64,000 nt of DNA, taken from contig NC_052511.1 in NCBI RefSeq assembly GCF_014356525.2, positions 16,105,942 through 16,169,941 on the forward strand, read 5' to 3'. Numbering within the stretch: the stretch's first letter is position 1; every line of letters starts with the position of its first letter. Below the pieces are notes generated by a model. That model made no database searches, was not told the origin of the DNA, and saw nothing but the letters and a program-made list of their open reading frames with translations. Below are positions 1 to 12,305 of the stretch, piece by piece. The DNA is from Nilaparvata lugens. Its lineage: Eukaryota; Arthropoda; Insecta; Hemiptera; Delphacidae. The translations under genes were made by a program, and so were the position numbers.

Positions 1-303
1 TATGAATGCTAATGTATATTAATGATGACAGAAGCCTCGATTTGAACAAATAGAAGCTTGGTGAGAAAATCAACTCAAGTGATAGATTATTCCACAGTCG
101 GGACGCTACTACAGTAAAAGAGGAATTGTACATAACTGTGCGGTGGAGTGGAATTTGTAGGAAATACTGGTGCTGCCGTGTGTTTCTGTGGTGGATGAGT
201 GCAAGAGGGGTGAATCTCTCTTTCAGATACTGCGGACCCTTGCCCTCGACAACTAGGTGATATACAAGACATAATATGAAGTATTGTCTCCGGTCCTTCA
301 GTT

Positions 304-462
304 TCAGCCATTGCAGTCTCCTATAGAAAGGTGTGTTACGGTCATCCCTTCTTGCATCATGTATGAACCTAACTGTTCAATGTTCAATGCACGCTGCAAT
401 TTCATATTAAGCTCCTCAGTCATGCCATTGTAGACCATGCTGCCATAGTCCACAATGGGCAG
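304..462 (-). mobile_element. LINE reverse-transcriptase ORF fragment, C-terminal part
   Basis: Read on the minus strand, about 50 codons from 462 downward contain VDYGSMVYNG followed by EELNMKLQRALN. This is the thumb-region pattern seen near the C-terminus of the RT ORF of jockey-like non-LTR retrotransposons. The similarity fades after that and there is no intact ORF. It abuts a second LINE fragment on the opposite strand, so the two were joined by rearrangement or independent insertion. It is a non-functional relic. Confidence 0.6.
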
Positions 463-465
463 GAC

Positions 466-960
466 AAGAAATCTAGAGAGAATATTAAATATACAAAAGA
501 GGGCAGTGCGAATCTTACCAAGAGCCAAATACATGGAACACTGTAAACCACTCTTTAAACAGACAAGTATCCTCACAGTAATCTCGATATACATCCTGGA
601 ATCCATCATCCTGGTAGTAAACCGAAGTCCGAGATAAGCACAGTTACAGAACATGCAACATGGATGACATAAGCCTCCCTCAGCATCGACTTGAAAAGTA
701 TAGTAACTCTCCAGCTTATTCGGGGGCATACCTGTTTAACCGGCTTCCTAGCACAATAAAATCCTTAATGAATAGCAATACCTCCATAAAAAGCCTAAAA
801 CAATACCTGATAGACAGACCATAATATAGCATCATATAATTCATTGATGACCACACTTTCTCACACCTTAAATAAAGGTGAAAACCGACACCCCACGATG
901 GGAAGAAAAGTACGATTTACCGGTCAAGGAGACTGCGGAGAAGTAACAAGTAAGTAAATA
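466..960 (+). mobile_element. LINE 3' end fragment: RT C-terminus, 3' UTR and short-repeat tail
   Basis: Plus-strand codons from about 466 read LERILNIQKRAVRIL and then FKQTSILTVISIYILE, which is typical of the C-terminal domain of jockey-like RT ORFs. After a break near 635 the pattern resumes with SGAYLFNRLPSTIKSL and ends in a stop near 825. A 3' UTR follows with a loose AAGT-type tail near 940-960. The RT core is absent, so this is a 5'-truncated dead copy. Confidence 0.65.
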
Positions 961-1348
961 GATATTAACTAAGTGTGCGTTATCTTATTGATCACTGCTA
1001 TCATGTGAAATTAGTGTTTTTGACTTTGATTGTGACAAGACGTCATTGAAGTATTGGTGATGGATGAAAAGTAAGATATAAAGGCCCGGACACTCAACTT
1101 ATAGATCGATTTGCGGCCCGCAATCAGAGCGGTCTAAGCTTTAAGGTTCATCTAGGGCCTAGGCTCTATATCTTCTATGTTCTATATCTGTATCCTTCCA
1201 AGACCGCTCTAATCGATGGATGCTGCCCACCGGATTGCTCTTTGTGTGTTATAATGCCCAATAAATAAATTTAATACGATATGGTAACATATTACGTAGC
1301 ACCTATAAGTAACTAATGTAAGTAATTACCATTATAGTTTGGCTTCAC

Positions 1349-1536
1349 CTGTAATTTTCCTTTCTTGCTTTTTCAACATAAGGATCTGCAAATTGTCTTC
1401 TTAGCCATTCTTGAGAACTAGGTTTCCTTCCTTTCAGAGATTTTAAAACCTCTTTTGATAAAGAACAAGTAGTAGAGAAACGTTCACATTGACTGATGTT
1501 GAATACAGATGTGCAATATTGAATCTTTTTATACAT
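1349..1536 (-). CDS. Mitochondrial rRNA 2'-O-methyltransferase (MRM2/FtsJ-like), first coding exon, partial
   Basis: The minus-strand exon starts at an ATG (1534-1536) and runs 62 codons plus two bases to a GTGAAG donor just below 1349. The N-terminal 35 or so residues look like a mitochondrial targeting segment, with few acidic residues and Arg, Ser and Thr. Then come SSQEWLRRQFADPYV and KARKENYR, which match the conserved start of MRM2/FTSJ2 enzymes, where CRSAFKL would follow in the next exon. Family members methylate a uridine of mitochondrial large-subunit rRNA with S-adenosylmethionine. The methyltransferase core is not seen in 1-1348, where LINE fragments lie, so it should be left of the window. 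Its start codon is about 630 bp from that of WDR61 on the other strand. The family call rests on one exon. Confidence 0.7.
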
Positions 1537-2164
1537 TGCTTATTACATCAATATCAAGTCCAAAAATTCTCTACATGAAAAAATAACTTTAAAACCTTCT
1601 GAATGGAGATATTTGAATCTATAGTTTATCAATCTTTATCTATAAAAAATATAATCATACATTAAACTTTAAAGTGAAAGTGAAGAATAAAGTAAGGTTA
1701 TGTTATTGTAACTCCAGATGTTATTTTATTGTATTGAGCTCCAGCTGTTATGCACATAGAAAACTGAATATATAGAGAGTATCAATGATTGATGCTTAAT
1801 TCGATCCTCTCTTTTTATTTTGAACGTTTTCAAAGTTATATCAACAAACACATTTTAGAATTAAACTTTTTGGGTTCAAAATAATTTTTGACTTACTTTA
1901 TCAATAATTTTCGACTTTTTCCAAGTGATATTTGGGATCGCAATTCATGTCCCAATCCCAATCATGTGAATGTTGCATCCATGGCGTTGCATCTTTCATC
2001 TTTGTGTTTGCTTTTTGCTTGCTGATTATGCGATGCCATATACTTGTTCACAAATAATTTATGTATTTTGTTCATTTAAATCAATTAATATAATTTTTAT
2101 TCAACTTCCAGTGATGATCCATCATTATTGATCATACTCTTATCCATTCTAAAAACATCAAGCT
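1537..2164. promoter_or_regulatory. Intergenic spacer between divergent MRM2-like and WDR61 genes, likely shared promoter
   Basis: This AT-rich spacer separates two start codons that point away from each other. It must hold both 5' UTRs and both promoters unless further 5' exons lie elsewhere. A possible splice acceptor (TTCCAG) ends near 2111, about 55 bp before the WDR61 start, so WDR61 may have an upstream non-coding exon. No TATA box or initiator can be assigned with confidence. Confidence 0.5.
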
Positions 2165-5100
2165 ATGGTGAGTTGATTTTACAAATTGAATTTATCATAA
2201 CAGTTTTCTAACCTCAAACATTGGCGTGCTTAGTACAAAAAAAATTGTATTGTAGGCTACTATACCGGCAGTTCAATGATGAAGAACTTAATTTTTTGCT
2301 AAGAAAATTGTTATTCAAGTCAATTTAAAAGATTGATTAATAAATGTTTAGTTATTTAATTTTTTTTTAAAGAAATCGGCACACAGAAATTGCCCATCTG
2401 TTATCAAATTCAGTTAGTGCATATCTGCATTCTTTTGCCCGCATTAAATTTGGTAATAATGCTGGTTTCCCTGTTGTAGGACACCAAAGAATCACAAATA
2501 GTGGTCGTATTTAAAGTAAGCTGAGTCATTAGGATTGGTGGCCGGGATGACAACTCGAGTAAAATAACCTAACTTTGGGCTACTGCTATGGGGTCATTCA
2601 CCAACCGTCCATGATGTTCTGCTCCTGCATAAAAAACCATGATGATTCTCAGACTTTAGGAAACATTGTCGGCCTCTCTTTAGAAGTCTTGGAATCCTCA
2701 CTGTGTACAATCAGTAAACCGGGATCTGCTTGACAGAAGAGGTGATATACATCAATAAAATGCTAGACATGCTGCCTCATTGGAGCAGAAGACTGGCTAA
2801 AACTTGCAAAAGCTTCCCACCACAAGCCTTCTTCAACAGTCTTCCCAAGTAGCCTAGCTATACAAGGCAAACCACACTCCAGGTTCTACGCAATTGTGAA
2901 GAATAAACTTATTGAAAGACCACTCCTCTTGTTTGTAGAATTGAGGAATATCTATTTTGCAGATCCAGCGCCTCCACAACATGAATAGCTATGCAGTTTT
3001 CCTAAACGTATGTGACAGGAGTTTTTCTGACAATGCCTATCTGGTGACCCCAGTCCATGGCAACGACTTCAAGTATTCAAGTATAAGTAGACATCCAACA
3101 TAAAAAACCCCATTCACGTTCCGACGTCGAATGCAACATTGGATATTGGAACTCACGTTGGACTAGAAATAGGATAGTGATTGGCGCGCTTCTATTAAGT
3201 TGAATAAAGGTTTTTCAAAAATTATTACCCATATCTTTAAACGTTAAAATACATCTAAAATTAAATATAAATATTTCATTCGGCCTGCCATGAATTCTCA
3301 AGTAATTTGAACTTTATTTTCTAGACGAAAATATTGTTGAATTTCTGAGTTGATCGATGCTCTGGTTGTTTCTTGAGATTTCTAAAATATTGTTGTTCTT
3401 CTGTACAGTATTCTTTGGCTTATCGTCGACAAAATGCCCATGAGGACAGCATCTGGAGTTGTGCCTGGGGACATTTGGATCCGAAGAAGAAAGATGATCT
3501 CAATGGCGATGGAGATGATGACTCAAGGTAACTTAATCTTTTTTTACCTCCATAAGATCACAAAAATTATTAGATTCAGGTGTTGTATTAAAAATTATAA
3601 ATTTTGTAGATTGTCAATTGAAAAGCTATATGGTTCAGTCACGAAAACAGGACTTCTAGTGGAGAAGACACTGTAGTTGGTTGTCCTGTCATTAGTGTAA
3701 AACAGATTGGAAGAGACACAGAGCATAAAATGCGCACTACTTCATTTTCCCCTCACCTCACTATCATTTATTCATCATTCACAATCAACTTAAGGACAAT
3801 GAAACAGACTACAGTCCAATACTTCTTTTCATCCCAATTTCATAAAATAAATTGTCCAAATAAAGGTTATGTGAGACTTTTCAATTTTATTCTTCACTAA
3901 CTTCCACACGTTGTTATTATTTGTATTTTTTTTACTGAACTATCTAGATTGTTTCATTATATTCATCTTTCTATTATTTTATACTATACATGTCTATATT
4001 CTATGATTGCTTTGTGTTTTCTAGCAATAAGTTAAATAAATTCAATAATATTCTTAAATATAACTCGGTTTGCTCTTCGATTGGCAGCCCTTCATGAGTC
4101 ACGTCTTAATCAGCACGACAACATAGAGGACATTGAACTACTAGACAACACTCAACTTACAAGAGGATTAAAAAGAACAAAGTCCTTTGAGTTAGTGTAG
4201 TGTTGGTGAAGTGAAAAAATATATATGTGTGTATAAATAAATTCAATCGATAAAAACAAATTACATAGGCCTAGTGTAATAATTGTTAAACAGAGCTGAA
4301 GGTTTCAGTGGAGGACTTTAGTATTTTACTTTTTTTAAAATGATGGATTAAAATTAATGGTTAGTCCAAGTGACTAGTTTAATAAAATTTAACAAGAAAA
4401 TAATATTCTTAATTCAGTCTCATGTATATTTTTATCATGACAAATTTGTCCTGTTGCAGAGATTCGATGCAAGACTCCGACCCAATGGACTTTATCGTGA
4501 CAGGATCGGTAGATGACGCGGTCAAAGTATGGGAATACAAAGATGGCGGTCTAGAACTAAAACATAAACTGGATGGACACTCGTTGGGTGTTGTTTCTGT
4601 GGCCATAAATTCGGATTCTACAAGTGAGCATTGCGAAAATAATACCATAAGAAAAGATTGCATAAGAAGATATTCCTTGGTATAGGGCGTTTATTCAAGC
4701 CGATATCTTGTTAACTCAAGCCGATCACAGTTTATTATTACTATTTTGGCCGGGTGAGAGTGTATACGTACGGCACATTATGAGAGACCAGCATCACATA
4801 ACTTCAAGAAAAAAGAACTACTAGGACTATCGGCTTGAGTTAACAATTTGGAACAAAAACTCCCTATACCATGGGATCTCGTCCATGGGATATCTTCTTA
4901 TGCTATCTCTTTTCTATGATTATACTCTCATACAGAAATAGCTCAAGTTTCATTACTATTTATTTTGTGGAACTTCTTCGTCTTGTAAGAGAAATATAAA
5001 TCTCTTAGAGTTTATAAATTGAATGTAAACCCTTTGACAGACACTTTCAACTGAAACTATATAATGAAGGTAAGATTGACGACGGCGCTTGCTTCTTACT

Positions 5101-8100
5101 TCGTTTTTCTTGCTGGTGAGATGGGATCATGAAAATTTGTCTCTGAGGAACTTTGCTATTTCATTCAAAAGTTATATTATTTTTCATCTGAAATAATCCC
5201 AATTGGAGTGAAATATATTCTTTTACAAAATGAGTACGAACATTCATTCTAATACTAATACTGAGGGTGATGCCCATGTAAGCTCTTAGGCGTGTGCTTG
5301 GGTAATGAGTGAGAGGGATGATGATGAGAGATGACGACTACTTTTTAGGTAGGATCAAGAGCGAAGGCTTATCTTTTCCTCCGAAAGACGAGGTGGCCGT
5401 ATCTATGTGATTGTGCTGTGGTCAAAAAATTTTTCCCCGGTCGAGATTCGAACTCGGGTTTTCTTGATTATCAGACCGGCGCGTTATCACTTATTCCAAC
5501 GAGCCACCCGAGCTACTTATATTATCCATCTGCTGGTGAAAACTATCTTTATAAAATTGCTGTACCCAGTTCTTCCATTCTAAATCGAGATTATTTGTAT
5601 TAATAAAATTTGAGGATTCACTCCTCAATTAAAATGCAATAGTTTATGCTATTACATTTAAATGTAACTATTTAAATGTTACTATTATATTTAACCTCAA
5701 TATCAATGAAGGAAAACCCTAATATAAATTATCCACCACTTTTTCTATTTTTGCGTTTTCTATTATGGAGGAATACCATAACATCACCCACAACACAACA
5801 CTCTAATGCTAACAATTAATTGGTAAATCTCAGATAAACTCGTTGATTCATGAGTCAATTACAAATTTTAAATGTATTTGTAACATTGTCAATGTCACAA
5901 TTGTAACATTGACATTCGTAAAAAATGTTAACATTTTTTCAAATTGTCACAAATTACAATTGTCACATTTTACATTTGTCACAAAGTTAACATAAATAAA
6001 TAATCATTTTATTTGTTCAAGAACCTTGGATCATACAAATTGGTTGTACATTTTCAATTCAAAAGTAACAATGGAAAAGTAATACTTTAAAAACATAAAT
6101 CCTCGAAATAAATAACAAATTACAACAATGAATCTTATAAGATGAATAATATTCAAGTTAACAGATGTAGACTAGATAGTTTGGATATTTCAACTCATGC
6201 AAATAGAAACATAAATTCTCGAAATAAATCAACAGTAACAAGTTAGCGACAATTAATCATACATGATACATAATCTTTAATATTAACATAATGTAGACTA
6301 GATAATATGGATATTTTAACACATGCAACCATAAAAGAAGGTGAATACTGTAAAAATAATTCCCCTGTTAATCCTGTGATCTCCGTAAATAAATTAGAAG
6401 CCTGTTGCTTCTAAAATATAGTTACGCAATCTCAAAACGTTCACCATGAATTTGTAAATGTCTCTAATTTTATTCAAGGAAACATTTAAAAGGAGAACCA
6501 TTACTCTATCGTCGTGTTCAACAATATTATTCGTATACTCTGACAAGAACTGTTGTCTCAATTCAGAATACATAGGGCACCTGACTAGAAAATGAGCTGG
6601 TGTTTCCTCCTCGCGCATATTGCAGATTGGACAGTGCCTGTCACAAGCTGTGTAAACTCATTTTTCCTTAAAATACAGATAAAACCCGCTTATAGTTGCC
6701 AAACGTAGCTGAGTTATGCATCTCACAAATGTAACATTGTCAATTACAAATTGTTATCAATCCCTACTAACTTTCTTACTGAAGAGTTCTCAGCACCGTT
6801 TGCACAGCGTTGCAATGTTCATACTGTGCGAAATCAATTAATTTTTTCTAATTATTTGTTTTTAGTGATTGCCAGTAGTTCATTGGACGCTAGTCTGCGG
6901 TTATGGAGCACAGAAACTGGTGAAAAAGTCGGAATGATGGAGACAGGTCCCACCGATATTTGGACAGTGGCATTCTCGCCTGACAACAAATATGTGATAT
7001 CCGGCAACCATGCTGGCAAAATCAACTTATACAACGTTGAAACCAGGAAACAGGAGAGAACACTAGATACCAGAGGGCAGTATACTCTCAGCATAGCTTA
7101 TGTGAGTAATTTTCCATTGTCTTTTCCCCCAAACATTTTTCAATTGGTCTTGAAGAATTCTTCAAGTTTTATCATATTACTTGATAAAATGGAGTGAATG
7201 GAATGTTATACTGAGAGAAAATCATTTCAGAAAAACTATACTGTAATTATGACTGCAAAGTTGAATCTCACGTCATAAAACCATCCATATTCCACATTGG
7301 TTTATCAATTTCTCAAATCTGATACATAGGTTTGGATTCCCTAAATAATGTGCAAGTTAATTTTCATAATATATTTAATTTACTTTCTTCCCTTATCTAT
7401 AATTACTGAACATGAAAGTGGAATAATTAGTGAGTCCTGGATCACATGAACATACTTTTCTAAACGTATTCAATTAAAAATTAGTCCAAGAAGTCCTAGA
7501 AGAAATGAAGTTTGTTGGAAACTGAGTTGAGTTGGAATCGAATATAAGTATCGTACTCGAAAGATAAACTATCCCACGTAATTTTATTTCCGTAGAATTG
7601 TGTAGGCTTCTAGAAATCTTGTCAAGTACTTTTGCTTTAGTTATTCAATGATTCTAGTAGAATTCAATAGGCTACTTAATCAGACTTCAAGTATCAACTA
7701 TCAGACACCTTGTTGAACTGGAGAAACTCAATGCTTATTACAAGTAGTTGTTGTTTTGGAAGTATCATTTTTTGTATAAAAAATAATACTTTTTCACAGG
7801 GACCAAGTAAAAAATGTATTTTCATTTGAAATTCAAAGTTATTTTTTCATTTCACATACATATGTATAATTTTAGATATACGTTAAGATAATAATACAAA
7901 TCTATAAGTTGATACATAAAATAGCTACAAAAATCATAAGGCAGATCCCGGGATCTGTGGTGGAAAAATTATCCCAATATTATTCCTACATCTTGTCACA
8001 GAAAGTGCTTATAAATAAATAGAAGTATTTCAAATGATTTTTTACATTATAATTATATTTTCAAGATATATTTGAAACGGATAAACAAAAACGAAAGTGA

Positions 8101-11100
8101 GATCTTATGTAACCCACTTGTCCACACCATATTCTCAAAACATGTTTGTACAGCAAGATGAAATAGTAATAATAATTTCTCTGGTCGAGGAGTTTATTGA
8201 GAATGAAGACATGTTGATAACAAAATTTATAAGCTACGATTATTTACAACGTATTGATACGAATGAAATGAGAATGAAAAAGATTTTATTCATCAAAAAA
8301 AAAAAAACAGTCCAATAACAGGATAATCTGTTTCTTATCATCGAAACATAGAAATTTACATTAATATAATGATTTAACATAATGATAAGGTTCTTTTATA
8401 TGAATGAATAAAATAAAAAACGCCCCGATGCCTAGCCTGTGTGGGGTGAATATCAATAAAGACCTTGTAAATAAATAATCCACTTACCAACTTTAATTTC
8501 TTGCAGAGTCCTGATGGAAAATACGTGGCATCAGGGGCCATCGACGGTATAATCAACATTTTCGACGTAGTGCCTGGTAAACTAGTCCACAAGCTGGAGG
8601 GTCACGCTATGCCTATCAGATCCTTATGCTTCTCGCCCGACTCTCAGCTCCTACTGACCGCATCAGATGACGGCTTCATGAAGATTTATGATGTGTCAGT
8701 TGAAAAAGTTGATCACATTGCAAGTGTTTACAAAACATAACATTTATTGACTAAAGTTTACTCAAAACTCGGGAATGAAATAGTAACGGCTAAGCCTGAT
8801 TTTCATTTCCAATCATTTCATGATTATGTCATTGATGAATAAATAAATATTCCTAACAATTTTCGCTATAATCCAGACCAGACGAACATTTTTTGTAGAG
8901 TAGGGTTGATTGAATCTCCTATACTATAGCTATTTCCTCTGCACCAGTGTTTACAATGTGCATAAGTCTTCTGAGGATTTAATAGTGTTTATATATGGAT
9001 TTTCTCTGTCGCTGTTAGGATGATGTGGAAGCTATTCGTTTTCAATAAAATCAACTTATCACAAATATTGATTTATTAAAGTATTGTGAAATACTAGTTT
9101 CGGGTATCATACCATTATCAATCTCTAGTGAACTGAAATGTTCAACAATATTTTTATAAATGAGTTGTTTCGACAATTATTTCAAGTTGATTTCAGTCAT
9201 TCTCTATCTGAATTTGAATTACAATTTCCATACTATTAGCATTAATTTTGTGAAATGCCTACAGTTCCTTCAACGTTCTAGCAGTAGTTCTCTGTGAGCA
9301 TCCACTGTATTGCCCTCTATCAGATGATCATTGACATTTTTCTTGGAATTAAGGACAACATTCAATATGTTTTGACGTATTGACATGTATTCACAAGATT
9401 TAGCAAGTAAAATAGATAATATTTATAGGAATATATTATTACTATTAAATTTTGTAAAACTTTTAAGTGAAAAAACACTCACATTATTTGATGTGGCGAC
9501 GTCCTTTTCGTGCTGGTATTGCACATTTCTGTTTGGCTTGAAAATGTGAAATACCAGCACGAAACAGACGTCGCCACATCAAAGAATGTGAGTGTTTTTT
9601 CACTTTGAAGTTTTACAAAATTTAATAGTAGTAATAATAATAGTGAAAACAAGATGGATAACTAACAACGGAATATATTAATTTTTTTCAATGAATTCCA
9701 TGAGTTCCATTGAGTTTCATTTCACTTATCTTTTTTAGACACGACATATCCCTGCAAATTTTGACACTCTTAATAATGACAGTATGGACGGAACATTGTG
9801 TCTACAAAATGATATGTGAAAAGTTACTAGTTAATCCATTAAAAAATTTAATAATCACTTTATAAGGAAAATAAGTGTGTTTATAAACTTATAATAATTA
9901 CTTTTACTGAAAAGCTACTAGTTTATCAATTAAAAATTTAATAAATACTTTATAAGGATAATAAGTGTGTTTATAAACTTATAATAATTACCTTTACTGA
10001 AAAGTTACAAGTTAATTCATTTAAAAATATTGAGTAGTTCTAGAAGATAGTGTACTTCATTAATAAATCAATACAGTTAATTGATTGCCATTTGAATGAT
10101 AAAAAACAATAAAGATCATATCCTTAAAAAACAGCTACAAGTAAAACAAAATTCAATGTATTATGTGATTTATAAGTAGAATTGAATTTATTTCTGTTCA
10201 GTTAATTTTGTACCGAGGTCAAATTTTTACTATTATTAAACTACTATTTCATTGTTATTTCATGTTTTACTTAATTATGATTTAATGTTTGAATATTTAT
10301 GAAGATTTTTGTTGTTTTTTCAATTTTAGCCAGCACGGCAGCTTGACAGCGACATTGTCAGGCCACCGGTCGTGGGTTTTGAGTGTGGCGTTCGCGCCGG
10401 ACAACAAGCACTTTGTATCAAGCAGCTCTGACAACTCGGTCAAAGTGTGGGAACTGAAAACACCAAAGGCAGCCGTGCATACCTTCAATGAACATATTGA
10501 TCAGGTAATCAATCTCATCAGTAATGTCATAATCAATACCATCCTATACTGTAATCAATTGAACTTGCGCATTGGATTGGCTAGAGAGGAGTTTCTCGTA
10601 CTGTTCCAATAAACAAGTTTTATCAATTCGAGTATAAATCTCAAACATCCACCATTACTTTTATAAATGAATTATCTATTGAATATGCGGTTCAGCTAAT
10701 TGATCAGCTCATTGGATTAGCTAAATAGGAGTTTCTTATACTGTTCAAATACACAAGTTTTATTAATCCGAGTATAAATTATGTATAAATACATGCTCTA
10801 TTACTTTTATTTCGTATACTGTTCAAATTCATAAGTTTCATTAATCCGAGTATAAAGTCTGAACACCCACTATTACTTCCATGAATAAATCATTTCGTGT
10901 CAACTACCGTATTCAACTCTGTTTAGTCGTAAGATTGAGTTCTTTTCTCATATTCATTAATCAAATCACTTCATTAATATAAACTATATCACAAACAAAA
11001 TTATTGCCTGTTTGCTCTTTCCTCAATATTGTATTTGTTTACTTCATCCAATAATTGGATATATAATATATCAATATGTAATATTGGGTATCGGAATAAG

Positions 11101-12305
11101 TAATTGAAAACCTAATCCGTGGATTGAAATTAAGGCTAGCTTCACACGCATTCGGTTCGGTTCGGTTCGTTACCGAAAACGAATGAGGCTTTCATACATG
11201 TCAGGTTTTAATCCGTACGGTTCTAATTAGGTATTTTCTTCTCAAACACAACTGTGTTTGGATTTTCACATTTCATGCTGGTGTTAAATTGTAAGATGTT
11301 ATTTCTTGAACAACAAAATCTTAAAGCTAATTAAAAATTTTGAATTATTTGAATAGTTTCTTTTTGATTATGTTAATTTTGGATGTTCAGAGAGATTATT
11401 TTTTTAAATTGAAAATTTGTTTCTTGTTTTGACACATGGTATGTAAACTTCATCTCTTCTCTCCATTGATGAAATCATGTAATATTCGTGGAAAAATGAA
11501 AATTATCCCTTAGTTTTAATTTATATCTTTCATATTTTTAGCAAACTATTCATTGAGAAAAAAATGTTCCTGTGAACTAACAGAAATGAATTGACCATAC
11601 GATTTTGACTTGGAAAATTTTGAAACAGATAATCACGATATCAGGTTAAAATAAAAACAAAAAAGGCAAGCGTGTGTAAAAGACTTTGTTTTTTCTATTT
11701 CCCTAGCAACGAATTCGAATATGATGAAACCTATTCGTGTCGAGGCACTACCTCCGTGTTTACGGAGGTAGTGGTCGAGGGGGCGTTCGGTGCTATGCGG
11801 TTGCTATTCGGTACCGAATTCAAACCGAATAATCGTTTCACACTTATCGGAATTTGCCGAAAACGAACCGAATGAGTGTGAAACTAGCCTAACGATGATC
11901 ACCATGTTGAATATCTACCATGGATAAAATAATTGTATTTATAGTTTATCAAAGAAAGTTTTTGGTCAGCTCAAATCAATTTTCATGAATGATTTAATTT
12001 TGTATTAGTCAATGAAATAGTTTATAAAATATGACATATTACTCCACTAAAGATCGTTGTTCAAAGAATTTGATTGTGTAATGGATCCCATAATGAAACC
12101 ATTTTTGCTACATAATTTATTATTAAGATGACAAGACTAGTTCTCACGTATTTCTCCAGTCATCTTGTGTTCTCAAAACATTTTGAAAAGTTATAAAGTG
12201 AATCATCTATTGCAGGTTTGGGGAGTGCAATGGAACTCAGAATCGAACAAAATAGTGTCGGTCTCCGACGACCGATCCATCAACGTTTACCAGTGTCCGT
12301 ACTAA
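2165..12305 (+). CDS. WDR61: WD40-repeat protein WDR61/SKI8, complete, seven coding exons
   Basis: SKI8/WDR61 is a seven-bladed WD40 propeller protein of the cytosolic SKI complex (RNA exosome cofactor) and, in animals, of the nuclear PAF1 complex. Coding exons: 2165-2167 (the ATG alone, then GTGAGT), 3409-3527, 4460-4623, 6866-7101, 8507-8694, 10330-10504 and 12216-12305. They sum to 975 nt, an open 324-aa frame with matching phases. Signature blocks are [81 protein letters not shown] and the C-terminal YQCPY. The protein is about 20 residues longer than human WDR61 because of an acidic stretch near residues 28-46 (DGDDD), encoded at the exon 2/3 junction. The exon 5 donor is a weak GTCAGT. 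Introns carry MITEs, a SINE and a LINE piece. The one-codon first exon is inferred from its donor and phase; the remaining exons are firm. Confidence 0.93.
4659..4904. mobile_element. MITE with GCATAAGAAGATAT ends (copy 1 of 2)
   Basis: The left end GCATAAGAAGATAT is mirrored at the right by ATATCTTCTTATGC. Internal sub-terminal repeats read CTCAAGCCGAT on the left and ATCGGCTTGAG on the right. A diverged copy lies at 34026-34286 with the same order of motifs. There is no coding capacity. It sits in WDR61 intron 3, only 35 bp after the splice donor. Confidence 0.8.
5265..5512 (-). mobile_element. tRNA-derived SINE, minus orientation
   Basis: On the minus strand the head has an A-box-like GTGGCTCGTTGG (about 5497-5509) and a good B box GAGTTCGAATCTCG (about 5441-5458), spaced as in an RNA polymerase III promoter. 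A tRNA-unrelated body follows and ends in a GATG/CATC-rich tail near 5265-5350. The tail region resembles 33250-33375. It lies in WDR61 intron 3. It is not a functional tRNA, since no cloverleaf can be closed. Confidence 0.75.
5885..6330. repeat. AT-rich short repeats and a two-copy tandem repeat
   Basis: From 5885 to 5990 the words TTGTCAC and TAACATTG recur in both orientations, giving a mini-satellite look. From about 6092 a unit of roughly 120 bp occurs twice: AACATAAATCCTCGAAATAA recurs in near-identical form at 6208, and GTAGACTAGATA near 6168 recurs near 6293. All lies within WDR61 intron 3. Confidence 0.6.
6380..6730 (-). mobile_element. LINE 3' end fragment with zinc-finger-like C-terminus
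   Basis: Minus-strand codons read [15 protein letters not shown] and, after a one-base frame change, [20 protein letters not shown] with RCPMY after it. The CPxC...H...C pattern is the C-terminal motif found after the RT domain in many insect LINEs (RTE/I/jockey-like). The ORF then runs to a stop at 6394. The RT core is absent, so this is a 5'-truncated, frame-broken copy in WDR61 intron 3, antisense to the gene. Confidence 0.75.
7102..8506. other. WDR61 intron 4, nothing recognised
   Basis: AT-rich intron. I see no coding similarity or clear repeat family here. The small open frame near 8097-8318 has no recognisable features. Confidence 0.5.
9434..9642. mobile_element. Long near-perfect hairpin (foldback MITE)
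   Basis: Arms of about 95 bp are inverted copies: the left has TTTTGTAAAAC, CACTCACATT, GATGTGGCGACGTC and CGTGCTGGTATT, and the right carries their reverse complements in reverse order. The loop is about 20 bp. It sits in WDR61 intron 5, so the transcript would carry a long stem. No ORF. Confidence 0.85.
9818..10020. repeat. Tandem repeat, unit about 91 bp, two copies and a partial third
   Basis: GAAAAGTTACTAGTT begins at about 9818 and recurs at about 9909 and 9999. Between them AAGTGTGTTTATAAACTTAT is conserved. It lies in WDR61 intron 5. Confidence 0.75.
10568..10885. repeat. Diverged tandem repeat in WDR61 intron 6
   Basis: The block CATTGGATTGGCTA, GGAGTTTCT, ACTGTTC, AAGTTTTAT, CGAGTATAAA occurs at 10570 and again at 10712. 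A third copy lacking the left part starts near 10808. Spacing is about 142 and 100 bp. It begins about 65 bp after the exon 6 splice donor. Confidence 0.65.
11131..11892. mobile_element. PIF/Harbinger-like non-autonomous element with TAA target duplication
   Basis: Terminal inverted repeats of about 26 bp start GGCTAGCTTCACACGCATT on the left (11134); the right end reads GGCTAGTTTCACACTCATT in reverse complement (ends 11889). Direct TAA copies flank both ends (11131-11133, 11890-11892). A 3-bp TWA duplication is the hallmark of PIF/Harbinger. The interior includes a perfect small palindrome near 11745-11770 (CACTACCTCCGTG then its inverse). The 67-codon frame at 11672-11875 runs into the terminal repeat and resembles no transposase I know. 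It lies in WDR61 intron 6. Confidence 0.8.
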
